Shown: piece after piece, positions 8,648-16,800 of the stretch | Layout: each line of letters begins with the position of its first letter | Position numbering within the stretch: the stretch's first letter is position 1 | Assembly: GCF_937863835.1 (NCBI RefSeq) | Contig: NZ_CALMHT010000073.1 | Location: 1-64,000, forward strand | Source: an uncultured Prevotella sp. | GTDB lineage: Bacteria; Bacteroidota; Bacteroidia; Bacteroidales; Bacteroidaceae | Length of the DNA stretch: 64,000 nucleotides | Direction: 5' to 3' | Notes under the pieces: model-generated | What the model was told of the DNA's origin: nothing | The model's input: only the letters and a program-made list of their open reading frames with translations | Database searches by the model: none | Made by a program: the position numbers and the translations under genes

Positions 8648-8886
8648 CTTTTTCCGTGTTTTTTTTATAAAAAATTATTGTGTACCCACACAAGATTAAT
8701 TTTAACATAATAATTAATCATTTTTTTGTGTAATCGATTGTTTTCGTACGTGATTTTAATCAAAGAAATATCGCTTAACCGTTTTTAATATGTAACTTTT
8801 ATGTACTAAATATTGGAAAACTTGTTTTTAAAAGAATAAATAATATTTTTTTTGTTGCAAAATGGTTTAGAATAACATAAAATTTG

Positions 8887-8894
8887 TATTTTTG
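8887..8894 (+). promoter_or_regulatory. -7 promoter element for dapA
   Basis: TATTTTTG matches TAnnTTTG 24 bases before the dapA ATG. A TTTA at 8866-8869 is the nearest, imperfect -33 candidate. Confidence 0.5.
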
Positions 8895-8918
8895 CATCCG
8901 ATAAAGAAATAACATATT

Positions 8919-9806
8919 ATGGTACACAATATTTTCAGAGGATTAGGTATAGCACTAATCACACCGTTCAAAGAAGATGGTTCTGTAGATTACGATGCTC
9001 TAAAGAACCTCCTTAATTATCAGATTAACAATGGGGCTGACTTCCTCTGTGTTTTAGCTACGACAGGTGAAACACCGTGTCTGTCAAAAGAAGAAAAACT
9101 AAAAACAAAGGATTTTATAGTAGAAGTTGTTCGCGAGCGCGTACCTATATTAATGGGGTGCGGCGGTAATAATACTGCAGCTGTCGTAGATGAGTTGAAA
9201 AACGGTGATTTTAAAGGTATAGATGGTGTACTGAGTGTTTGTCCTTATTATAACAAACCTTCTCAGGAAGGATTGTATCAGCATTTCAAGGCTATAGCCG
9301 CTGCTACGAAGTTGCCTGTGGTATTATATAATGTGCCGGGAAGGACTGGTGTCAATCTAAAAGCTGAGACAACGGTACGTCTTGCCCGCGACTGCCAGAA
9401 TATTGTTGCCATCAAGGAAGCTAGCGGCAACTTGGAGCAGGTAGACGAGATTATCAAGAACAAACCAAATAATTTCGAAATAATCAGTGGTGACGATGCC
9501 TTGACTTTCCCGATGATAGCATGTGGGGCTGTGGGCGTCATCAGTGTGATAGGAAATGCTTTACCTAAGGAATTTTCAAAGATGGTGCGTCTGGCTCTGC
9601 ATGGCGAGTATGATGCGGCACGTAAGATTCATCATAAATTTACTGATCTGTTCAGTCTTCTTTTTGTAGATGGAAACCCAGCCGGGGTAAAGGCCATGCT
9701 GAATCAAATGGGTATGATTGAAAATGTATTGCGCTTGCCTTTGGTCCCGACAAGGCTCACTACTATGCAGAAAATTACAGAAATTCTCAAAGAACTTAAA
9801 ATTTGA
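8919..9806 (+). CDS. dapA: 4-hydroxy-tetrahydrodipicolinate synthase
   Basis: DapA condenses pyruvate with aspartate semialdehyde, the committing step to diaminopimelate and lysine. 295 residues, the usual length for this class I aldolase TIM barrel. Visible blocks: GLGIALITPF near the N-terminus, TTGETPCLS (the T-T pair of the active site), the tyrosine in LYNVPGRTG, and the Schiff-base lysine in AIKEASGN. It is followed after five bases by an AraC-type regulator, with which it appears to share a transcript ending at 10712-10754. Confidence 0.96.
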   Translation: MVHNIFRGLGIALITPFKEDGSVDYDALKNLLNYQINNGADFLCVLATTGETPCLSKEEKLKTKDFIVEVVRERVPILMGCGGNNTAAVVDELKNGDFKGIDGVLSVCPYYNKPSQEGLYQHFKAIAAATKLPVVLYNVPGRTGVNLKAETTVRLARDCQNIVAIKEASGNLEQVDEIIKNKPNNFEIISGDDALTFPMIACGAVGVISVIGNALPKEFSKMVRLALHGEYDAARKIHHKFTDLFSLLFVDGNPAGVKAMLNQMGMIENVLRLPLVPTRLTTMQKITEILKELKI

Positions 9807-9811
9807 CGATT

Positions 9812-10696
9812 ATGGATGAACGACGTGTCATTCACGAGATTACTCCGTTGATGGGTAAGGATATGCTTTATATTGCCGACAGGCATAAGAAAGAGTTTAC
9901 ATATCCAATACATAATCATGAAGTTTATGAACTAAACTTTGTTGAGCATGCGACAGGTGTTCGCCGTATTGTGGGTGACAGTACGGAGGAGATAGGTGAG
10001 TATGATCTTGTACTTATTACCAGTCCTGATCTGGAGCATGTCTGGGAACAGGGCAAGTGTAATAGTCAGGATATCCGGGAGGTGACGATACAGTTTGATC
10101 TGGATATGAGTGAAACCGGACTGTTCGGCCGCAATCCTTTCAACAGTATGAAGAAAATGATGGTGGAAGCCCGTAAAGGATTATGTTTCCCTTTATCTGC
10201 CATAATGAAAGTGTATGGTCAGATAGACACTCTTAGTTCGATAAAAGATGGATTTTATGCTGTGATGCAGTTTATGACTATATTGTATGAACTCTCTAAG
10301 GAAGATGGTGCAAGAACTTTGGCTACAAGTAGTTATGCCAAGGTGTCGGATGAGAGTGATAGCCGCAGGGTGCTCAAAGTGAAAAACTATATTTCCAAGA
10401 ATTACATGGACGAGATACGTCTTGCCACTTTAGCTGATATAGCAGGAATGAGCCCAAGTGCTTTCAGCCGTTTCTTTAAGTTGCATACAGGACGTAATCT
10501 AAGTGAATACATTATTGATATACGTCTTGGATGCGCTACACGATTATTGGTTGATACAGCTCAGAGTATTGCGGAAATCAGTTTCAATTGCGGATTCAAC
10601 AATCTGAGTAATTTTAATAGAATATTCAAGAAAAAGAAAAATTGTTCGCCGACAGAATTTCGTGACAACTATCACAAAACGCGAATTATAGTATAA
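9812..10696 (+). CDS. AraC-family transcriptional regulator
   Basis: A 294-residue regulator with an N-terminal cupin-like effector domain (HNHEVYELNF near residue 35) and a C-terminal AraC double helix-turn-helix (about 190-290, including LATLADIAGMSPSAFSRFF and the ISFNCGFNNLSNFNRIFKK signature). The start chosen is ATG at 9812; a TTG three codons earlier would overlap the dapA stop. Effector and targets are unknown. In AraC proteins of this shape a sugar is the common ligand, but co-transcription with dapA gives no support for that here. Confidence 0.88.
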   Translation: MDERRVIHEITPLMGKDMLYIADRHKKEFTYPIHNHEVYELNFVEHATGVRRIVGDSTEEIGEYDLVLITSPDLEHVWEQGKCNSQDIREVTIQFDLDMSETGLFGRNPFNSMKKMMVEARKGLCFPLSAIMKVYGQIDTLSSIKDGFYAVMQFMTILYELSKEDGARTLATSSYAKVSDESDSRRVLKVKNYISKNYMDEIRLATLADIAGMSPSAFSRFFKLHTGRNLSEYIIDIRLGCATRLLVDTAQSIAEISFNCGFNNLSNFNRIFKKKKNCSPTEFRDNYHKTRIIV

Positions 10697-10711
10697 CTTT
10701 TATGATTACAT

Positions 10712-10754
10712 AAAAATATCTCACTGCTAATCTTTATTACAGTGAGATATTTTT
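10712..10754. terminator. bidirectional terminator between araC and rubrerythrin genes
   Basis: A perfect 15-bp stem (10712-10726 with 10740-10754), 13-base loop, A-run on one side and T-run on the other. It lies between two convergent genes. Confidence 0.9.
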
Positions 10755-10783
10755 TTAGTACCCTGACTGAAGAGGGCAAATTA

Positions 10784-11326
10784 TTAATAGTTTTCCGCTT
10801 TAACTTGGAAATAGCTTTGTGGGTGGGCGCATACCGGGCAAACCTCAGGTGCTGTCTTGCCTATAACTATATGTCCGCAGTTAGCGCACTGCCAAATACT
10901 ATCACCATCTTTAGAGAACACCTTCTTGTCTTTTACATTCTTCAGCAGTTTACGGTAACGCTCTTCGTGGGTCTTTTCGATAGCAGCCACACCTTCGAAT
11001 TTTTCTGCTATTTCGTCGAAACCTTCTTCATGAGCTTCTTTTGCCATACGGGCATACATATCAGTCCATTCATAGTTCTCACCGTTTGCAGCATCTTCCA
11101 GATTGGCAGCAGTATCGCTGACGGCACCGCCGTTAAGATACTTATACCATAGTTTGGCATGTTCTTTTTCGTTGCCAGCTGTTTCTTCGAAGATAGCAGC
11201 TATCTGTTGATAACCATCCTTGCGTGCTTTCGATGCAAAATACGTGTACTTGTTACGAGCCATAGACTCACCTGCAAATGCTTCTTGCAAGTTTTTTTCT
11301 GTTTTTGTTCCTTTTAATTCTTTCAT
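10784..11326 (-). CDS. rbr: rubrerythrin
   Basis: A 180-residue rubrerythrin: an N-terminal four-helix ferritin-like domain with two ExxH-type diiron motifs (ETAGNEKEH and [10 protein letters not shown]) and a C-terminal rubredoxin domain with two CxxC pairs (CANCG and CPVC). It reduces hydrogen peroxide to water with electrons from NADH via reductases and protects anaerobes against oxygen. It stands alone between a bidirectional terminator and its own promoter at 11355-11386. Regulation by peroxide sensors is usual for the family but no operator is evident here. Confidence 0.97.
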   Translation of the reverse strand: MKELKGTKTEKNLQEAFAGESMARNKYTYFASKARKDGYQQIAAIFEETAGNEKEHAKLWYKYLNGGAVSDTAANLEDAANGENYEWTDMYARMAKEAHEEGFDEIAEKFEGVAAIEKTHEERYRKLLKNVKDKKVFSKDGDSIWQCANCGHIVIGKTAPEVCPVCAHPQSYFQVKAENY

Positions 11327-11354
11327 TTTCTCTTTATTATAAATTAGTGTTTTG

Positions 11355-11386
11355 CAAATATAGGTTGTTTTTATTAAATTTGCAAT
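11355..11386 (-). promoter_or_regulatory. promoter of rubrerythrin gene
   Basis: Minus-strand -7 TATATTTG (11355-11362) with ATTG (11383-11386) 20 bases upstream, three of four matches to the -33 TTTG box. Confidence 0.6.
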
Positions 11387-11427
11387 CGTGAAGACCGCTT
11401 TTACGGTTTTTTAATTATCCGGATTCT

Positions 11428-12453
11428 TTATCTGGTTATCTCGCCTCGAAGAGATTTCTGCATATTCTGAATCACCTTGATGGTGTCTTTATACCTACCG
11501 AGAAGATACATCAGTTTTGTAACGGCACTTTCTACGGTCGAGTCATATCCGCTGATTACGCCGCAAGATTTCAACCAGTTGCCTGTATCGTATCTAGACA
11601 TCTCGACTGTACCTGTAGAACATTGACTTACATTGACAATAATAATATTATTGGCAGAAGCTTCTTTCAGTAAGTTCTCAAGCCACTTTTCCTGTGGGGC
11701 ATTACCACTTCCGTATGTTCTCATTACGATGGCTCTCAGTTCTGTAATATTCAGTATTCTACGCACGAGATTTTCCTGAATACCAGGGAAAAGACTGAAT
11801 ACGATGACATTGGGATTCAGTATCGTATGAGGTATCATAAAACTGTTGAAGTCGGGTTTTAAGACATGACTTGTATTATAATCTATATTCACACCAGCCG
11901 TACCCAAATGCGGATAATTGAATGTCTCGAAAGCATCAAAGTTGTCGGCATTCATTTTCTTAGCTCTGTTACCCCTTAAAAGTCTTCCATGGAAATAGAT
12001 GCATACTTCAGGAATGACAGCATGCCCGTTCTTGTTTTTTGCACTTGCTATCTCTATGCTGGTTATCAGGTTTTCCTTACCGTCTGTGCGAACTTGACCG
12101 ATTGGCAGTTGACTACCTGTAAGTATCACCGGTTTAGTAAGATTCTCCATCATAAAAGAAAGTGCGGATGCAGTGTATGCCATCGTGTCTGTGCCGTGCA
12201 GGATTACGAAACCGTCATACTTGTCATAATTGGCATAGATGATATTGACTAATAGACACCATTTCTGTGGTGACATATCACTGGAGTCGATAGGAGGGTT
12301 AAACTGGAACGTCTCGATATGGGCACCGATAGTAGCCAATTCGGGGACGCTACTGATCAGGCGTATGAAGTCGAACGGTTCCAATGCTCCCGTTGTCGGA
12401 TTGCGATGCATTCCAATCGTACCACCTGTGTATATTAATAATATGTCTGACAT
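11428..12453 (-). CDS. ansA: L-asparaginase type I
   Basis: A 341-residue cytoplasmic asparaginase that hydrolyses asparagine to aspartate and ammonia. The first catalytic threonine is in YTGGTIG (residues 8-14) and the second in HGTDTMAYTASAL near residue 84. There is no signal peptide, as expected for type I. Its promoter overlaps the divergent uxaC promoter. Nothing unusual in the sequence. Confidence 0.95.
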   Translation of the reverse strand: MSDILLIYTGGTIGMHRNPTTGALEPFDFIRLISSVPELATIGAHIETFQFNPPIDSSDMSPQKWCLLVNIIYANYDKYDGFVILHGTDTMAYTASALSFMMENLTKPVILTGSQLPIGQVRTDGKENLITSIEIASAKNKNGHAVIPEVCIYFHGRLLRGNRAKKMNADNFDAFETFNYPHLGTAGVNIDYNTSHVLKPDFNSFMIPHTILNPNVIVFSLFPGIQENLVRRILNITELRAIVMRTYGSGNAPQEKWLENLLKEASANNIIIVNVSQCSTGTVEMSRYDTGNWLKSCGVISGYDSTVESAVTKLMYLLGRYKDTIKVIQNMQKSLRGEITR

Positions 12454-12474
12454 CGTTTACGTATATTTTAGGCA

Positions 12475-12505
12475 CAAATTTAGTGAAATAATTGGGATTA
12501 TCAAA
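12475..12505 (-). promoter_or_regulatory. promoter of ansA
   Basis: Minus-strand -33 TTTG (12502-12505), 19 bases, -7 TAAATTTG (12475-12482). The leader would be only about 15 bases. Confidence 0.7.
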
Positions 12506-12523
12506 AAAATAAGTGTATATTTG
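12491..12523 (+). promoter_or_regulatory. promoter of uxaC
   Basis: -7 TATATTTG (12516-12523) with ATTG (12491-12494) 21 bases upstream. It overlaps the ansA promoter on the other strand, so the two start regions share about 15 bases. Confidence 0.55.
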
Positions 12524-12560
12524 CAAGAAATTTGATAAACACTTAAAACTTAAAAAAACA

Positions 12561-13964
12561 ATGAAACAATTTATGGATGAAAATTTCCTGCTTGAAACAG
12601 AAACAGCGCAGGATCTATTCCACAATCATGCGGCTAAGATGCCTATTATCGATTATCACTGTCATCTTATTCCTGAAATGGTGGCCAATGACCACAAGTT
12701 TAAGAGTATAACTGAACTTTGGTTGGGCGGTGACCATTATAAATGGCGCGCTATGCGTACGAATGGTATTGATGAGAAATATTGTACCGGACAAGACACC
12801 TCTGATTGGGAAAAATTTGAAAAATGGGCTGAGACTGTCCCATATACATTCCGTAATCCGTTGTATCATTGGACTCATTTAGAATTGAGAACCGCCTTCG
12901 GTATCAAGAAATTATTGAGTCCGGCAACAGCTCGTGAAATTTTTGACGAGTGTAATGAGAAATTAAAATTACCGGAATTCTCAGCACGCGGATTAATGCG
13001 CCATTATGGTGTGGAATGCGTATGTACTACAGATGATCCTATCGATGACCTGCATTACCACAAGCAGACACGTGAGAGCGGTTTTGAAATCAGAATGATT
13101 CCGGCATGGCGTCCTGACAAGGCTATGGCAGTAGATAACACAAAGAATTTCTCTGCTTATGTTAACAAGTTGGGTGAAGTGGCTGGCGTTACAATTACTA
13201 AGTTCAATGATCTCATCGATGCATTACAGAAACGTCATGATTTCTTTGCAGAGAACGGTTGTAAATTGAGCGACCACGGTATAGAGGAATTCTATAATGA
13301 ACCATACACGGACAGTCAGATAGAGACCATCTTCGAAAAAGCAATGCGCTGTCAGGAGTTGTCTAGTCTTGAAATCCGTCAGTTTAAGAATTGCATGCTG
13401 ACCAAATTTGCCGAGATGGACTTTGATTCCAATTGGACACAGCAGTATCACTATGGTGCAATACGTGACAACAATACAAAGATGTTCAATCAGTTAGGTC
13501 CAGATACTGGTTTTGATTCAATCGGTGAATTTAATACAGCGAAAGATATGAGCGGCTTCCTCAACAGGCTAAATATGGAAGGCAAGTTGACCCGTACAAT
13601 ATTATATACGCTTAATCCGTGTGCTAACGAAGTAATTGCTACCATGCTAGGTAACTTCCAGGACGGAAGTTGCCCGGGTAAGATACAATTTGGTAGCGGT
13701 TGGTGGTTTAACGACCAGTTGGATGGTATGGTCCGCCAAATGAACGCATTGTCTGCATTGGGATTGTTAAGTCGTTTTGTAGGTATGTTGACAGATAGCC
13801 GTTCTTTCCTGTCTTATCCTCGTCATGAATATTTCCGTCGTACATTATGTAACCTCTTAGGTAATGATGTAGAAAACGGTCTGCTTCCTAACGATAAAGA
13901 AAATCTATACAGAATGGTTGAAGATATCAGTTACAACAATGCAAAGAATTATTTTAAGTTTTAA
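12561..13964 (+). CDS. uxaC: glucuronate isomerase
   Basis: UxaC interconverts glucuronate with fructuronate and galacturonate with tagaturonate, the first step of hexuronate breakdown. With the ATG at 12561 the protein has 467 residues, matching the family; an upstream in-frame extension of 16 codons would overlap the promoter and is rejected. The MPIIDYHCHL motif near residue 30 and the later LTDSRSFLSYPRHEYFRR block are characteristic of this amidohydrolase-superfamily enzyme. It is monocistronic, ended by a 13-bp terminator stem. The downstream pathway genes uxaA, kdgK and kdgA lie 40 kb away in this window. Confidence 0.96.
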   Translation: MKQFMDENFLLETETAQDLFHNHAAKMPIIDYHCHLIPEMVANDHKFKSITELWLGGDHYKWRAMRTNGIDEKYCTGQDTSDWEKFEKWAETVPYTFRNPLYHWTHLELRTAFGIKKLLSPATAREIFDECNEKLKLPEFSARGLMRHYGVECVCTTDDPIDDLHYHKQTRESGFEIRMIPAWRPDKAMAVDNTKNFSAYVNKLGEVAGVTITKFNDLIDALQKRHDFFAENGCKLSDHGIEEFYNEPYTDSQIETIFEKAMRCQELSSLEIRQFKNCMLTKFAEMDFDSNWTQQYHYGAIRDNNTKMFNQLGPDTGFDSIGEFNTAKDMSGFLNRLNMEGKLTRTILYTLNPCANEVIATMLGNFQDGSCPGKIQFGSGWWFNDQLDGMVRQMNALSALGLLSRFVGMLTDSRSFLSYPRHEYFRRTLCNLLGNDVENGLLPNDKENLYRMVEDISYNNAKNYFKF

Positions 13965-13980
13965 ATAATTATGCAAGTTG

Positions 13981-14021
13981 AACGGGGGTTGAATACAATA
14001 TATTTGGTTTCAACCCCCGTT
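13981..14021 (+). terminator. terminator of uxaC
   Basis: A perfect 13-bp stem (13981-13993 with 14009-14021) with five consecutive G:C pairs, 15-base loop, followed by TTTTG. Confidence 0.9.
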
Positions 14022-14053
14022 TTTGATATATTCGAAATAAATGTCGCCAAATA

Positions 14054-14085
14054 TTTGCCAAATACAAAAAATTAGAGTAATTTTG
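14054..14085 (+). promoter_or_regulatory. promoter of the wza-like-glmS-purF-carAB operon
   Basis: -33 TTTG (14054-14057), exactly 20 bases, -7 TAATTTTG (14078-14085). The first start codon is 23 bases downstream. No further promoter is evident before carB, and all gaps are 10-30 bases. Confidence 0.8.
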
Positions 14086-14108
14086 CACCGTATAACGTAT
14101 TATCGCAA

Positions 14109-14915
14109 ATGACAATGACAAAAAAACACGTTTTGCCTATAGTTGTTATAACTATGGCTTTGTTCTTGGGCGGTTGTTCAAGTTCTAAACAAGTTGCTTA
14201 TTTCCAAAACAGTGATTCAGTTAGTTTAGCACCTTCAAAAGGCTTGTACAATGCGCATATCTTACCAAAAGATTTGCTTACAATTACTGTTAGTACAACG
14301 GATCAGGATGCCGCAGTACCTTTCAACTTGACAGTTCCTACAGCTGCTTCGGCAGGTAACAGAAATTCTACAGCGCAGGCATTGATGCAGGATTATCTTG
14401 TGGATAACGATGGAAATATAACATATCCTATATTAGGTAAAATCCATGTATCAGGTCTTACGAAAACACAGACAGAAAGACTGATCAGTGAGAAAATTGC
14501 GCCATACATGAGCAAAGATGCAAAACCGATTGTTACTGTCAGAATGTCAAATTATAAAATATCTGTATTGGGAGAAGTGGGGCGCCCTTCAACGCTTACT
14601 GTCGGAAACGAGCAGATATCAATACTTGAAGCACTGGCGCAAGCGGGCGACTTGACAATTTACGGTAAACGTGACAATATCAAACTGATTCGTGAAGATT
14701 CTTTAGGCGAAAAGCATATATATAAGTTGAATATAAATGATGCGAATCTGATTAATTCGCCATATTATTATCTCCAACAGAACGATGTAGTATATGTAGA
14801 ACCGAATAAGGCAAAAGCACATAATTCGGAAATCGGCAGTATGACATCAATCTGGTTTTCGGCAACAAGTATAATCTTGTCTGTGGCATCGCTATTATAC
14901 AACATAATCAAGTAG
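14109..14915 (+). CDS. Wza-like polysaccharide export lipoprotein
   Basis: A 268-residue outer-membrane polysaccharide-export protein. A lipoprotein signal ends in LGGC (cysteine about residue 22), followed by a polysaccharide export (Poly_export) domain with LTITVSTTDQ and the YPILGKIHVSGLT block, then an SLBB-type domain (VLGEVGRPSTL to about 230), and a C-terminal membrane helix in the last 20 residues. Such proteins form the exit channel for capsule or exopolysaccharide. It is not next to a Wzc kinase or glycosyltransferases here but heads the operon with glmS ten bases downstream. Two in-frame ATG codons (14109 and 14115) are both plausible starts. Confidence 0.88.
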   Translation: MTMTKKHVLPIVVITMALFLGGCSSSKQVAYFQNSDSVSLAPSKGLYNAHILPKDLLTITVSTTDQDAAVPFNLTVPTAASAGNRNSTAQALMQDYLVDNDGNITYPILGKIHVSGLTKTQTERLISEKIAPYMSKDAKPIVTVRMSNYKISVLGEVGRPSTLTVGNEQISILEALAQAGDLTIYGKRDNIKLIREDSLGEKHIYKLNINDANLINSPYYYLQQNDVVYVEPNKAKAHNSEIGSMTSIWFSATSIILSVASLLYNIIK

Positions 14916-14925
14916 GATAAATTGG

Positions 14926-16770
14926 ATGTGTGGAATAGTAGGATACATAGGTAAAAAAGACGCTTACGATATATTAATTAAAGGTCTTAAACGACTGGAG
15001 TACAGAGGTTATGACAGTGCGGGTGTCGCATTGATCAATAGCAATGGAAATCTGAACGTATATAAGACTAAAGGAAAAGTAAGTGATTTAGAGAATTTCG
15101 TTAAAGATAAAGATATCTCCGGTACAGTAGGTATCGCACATACTCGTTGGGCAACTCATGGAGAGCCATCCAGTCAGAATGCTCATCCGCATTATTCGGA
15201 ATCAAAAAATCTTGCTATCATCCATAATGGCATTATTGAGAATTATGCTGATCTTAAGAAAAAATTAATAGATAAAGGATTACATTTCCGTTCAGATACA
15301 GATACAGAGGTACTTATTCAACTTATAGAATATATCAAAGTACAGAAGAATCTGGATTTGTTGACAGCCGTTCAACTTGCGCTTCATGAAGTTATCGGAG
15401 CTTATGCTATAGCAGTATTGGATAAAAATGATACGAATCAGATTATCGCTGCTAGAAAGCAAAGTCCATTGGTTGTAGGAATTGGAGAAAATGAATTTTT
15501 TCTTGGTTCCGATGCAAGTCCTATCGTGGAATATACTGATAAAGTCGTATATCTCGAGGACGGAGCAATCGCAGTGATGCGTCTTGGTGAGGAACTGAAT
15601 GTCGTAAACATTCTCAACCGTAAGATAGACTCGCCTATACATACCATCGATATAGATCTAGGTCAAATAGAAAAAGGTGGTTTCCCGCATTTTATGTTGA
15701 AGGAAATATTTGAGCAGCCCGACTGTATTATGAATTGTATGAGAGGTCGAGTTAATACCGATGCAGATAATGTAACATTAAGTGCTGTTATTGATTATAA
15801 GGACATACTTGTTAAAGCTAAGAGATTTATCATTGTCGCATGTGGAACGTCATGGCATGCCGGACTAATAGGCAAACAGATTATTGAGTCGTTATGCCGT
15901 ATACCGGTAGATGTGGAATATGCTTCCGAATTCAGATATCGCAATCCTGTATTGACAAAAGAAGATGTAGTAATAGCTATTTCTCAAAGTGGTGAAACAG
16001 CTGATACATTAGCTGCAGTCAATATGGCAAAAAAATGCGGAGCCTTCATTTTTGGTATTTGTAACGCTATAGGTTCAAGCATACCGAGAGCTACAGATAC
16101 CGGTTCGTACATACATGTAGGTCCTGAGATCGGGGTGGCTTCAACCAAAGCATTCACCGGACAGGTTACGGTTCTCACGATGCTGGCCCTTGCTTTAAGT
16201 AAGACTATGGGGACAATCGATGATACGGAATATCTTAAGATTGTAAAAGAACTGAGTATTATCCCGGAGAAAATAAAAGAGGTATTAAAACTTAATGATA
16301 AGATTGAAGGACTTAGCAGGATATTCACTTATGCCCGCAACTTCTTGTATTTAGGTAGAGGATACAGCTATCCCGTAGCTCTGGAAGGTGCCCTTAAACT
16401 GAAGGAAATTAGTTATATACATGCAGAGGGTTATCCTGCTGCCGAAATGAAACATGGACCTATTGCTTTGATTGATTCGGATATGCCAGTCGTCGTTGTC
16501 GCAACTCATAATGCGATGTATGAGAAGGTATTAAGCAATATTCAGGAGATAAAGGCTCGAAATGGTAAGGTTATAGCGTTAGTTACAAAAGGTGATAACA
16601 CAATAAGTAAGATAGCTGATCAGGTTATAGAGTTACCTGAGACAATAGAATGTCTTGAACCGTTGCTGTCTACTATACCGCTTCAATTATTAGCATATCA
16701 TATAGCGGTATGTAAAGGTAAAAATGTAGACCAACCAAGAAATTTGGCAAAGTCGGTTACTGTAGAATAA
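14926..16770 (+). CDS. glmS: glutamine--fructose-6-phosphate aminotransferase
   Basis: GlmS makes glucosamine-6-phosphate from fructose-6-phosphate and glutamine, feeding peptidoglycan, lipid A and capsule synthesis. 614 residues, normal. It starts MCGIVGYIG with the Ntn nucleophile Cys2. HTRWATHG and the HNGIIENY block complete the glutaminase domain (1-240). Two SIS domains follow (ACGTSWHAG, SQSGETADT; EGYPAAEMKHGP), and the last residues DQPRNLAKSVTVE are the conserved C-loop. No glmS ribozyme-like region precedes it: only ten bases separate it from the export lipoprotein gene. Confidence 0.98.
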   Translation: MCGIVGYIGKKDAYDILIKGLKRLEYRGYDSAGVALINSNGNLNVYKTKGKVSDLENFVKDKDISGTVGIAHTRWATHGEPSSQNAHPHYSESKNLAIIHNGIIENYADLKKKLIDKGLHFRSDTDTEVLIQLIEYIKVQKNLDLLTAVQLALHEVIGAYAIAVLDKNDTNQIIAARKQSPLVVGIGENEFFLGSDASPIVEYTDKVVYLEDGAIAVMRLGEELNVVNILNRKIDSPIHTIDIDLGQIEKGGFPHFMLKEIFEQPDCIMNCMRGRVNTDADNVTLSAVIDYKDILVKAKRFIIVACGTSWHAGLIGKQIIESLCRIPVDVEYASEFRYRNPVLTKEDVVIAISQSGETADTLAAVNMAKKCGAFIFGICNAIGSSIPRATDTGSYIHVGPEIGVASTKAFTGQVTVLTMLALALSKTMGTIDDTEYLKIVKELSIIPEKIKEVLKLNDKIEGLSRIFTYARNFLYLGRGYSYPVALEGALKLKEISYIHAEGYPAAEMKHGPIALIDSDMPVVVVATHNAMYEKVLSNIQEIKARNGKVIALVTKGDNTISKIADQVIELPETIECLEPLLSTIPLQLLAYHIAVCKGKNVDQPRNLAKSVTVE

Positions 16771-16800
16771 GGTATAAATGATAATAGATAAAAAAGATTG

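Larger units (their letters stand above)
8480..8918. other. AT-rich intergenic region between rplU and dapA promoters
   Basis: No protein gene is visible. It contains a minus-strand promoter (8616-8647) facing a strong hairpin terminator (8526-8553), described as an ncRNA candidate, and the dapA promoter region at the right end. The stretch from about 8660 to 8880 is very AT-rich with no further recognisable element. Confidence 0.6.

Noticed and set aside
11394..11412. Small hairpin ACCG/CGGT followed by six T between ansA and the rubrerythrin gene
   Set aside because: The stem has only four base pairs, and the T-run is on the plus strand where no gene ends; not called a terminator.
12513..12560. 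Upstream in-frame extension of uxaC
   Set aside because: It would place the start within the promoter -7 box (12516-12523); ATG at 12561 gives the family's N-terminus and length.
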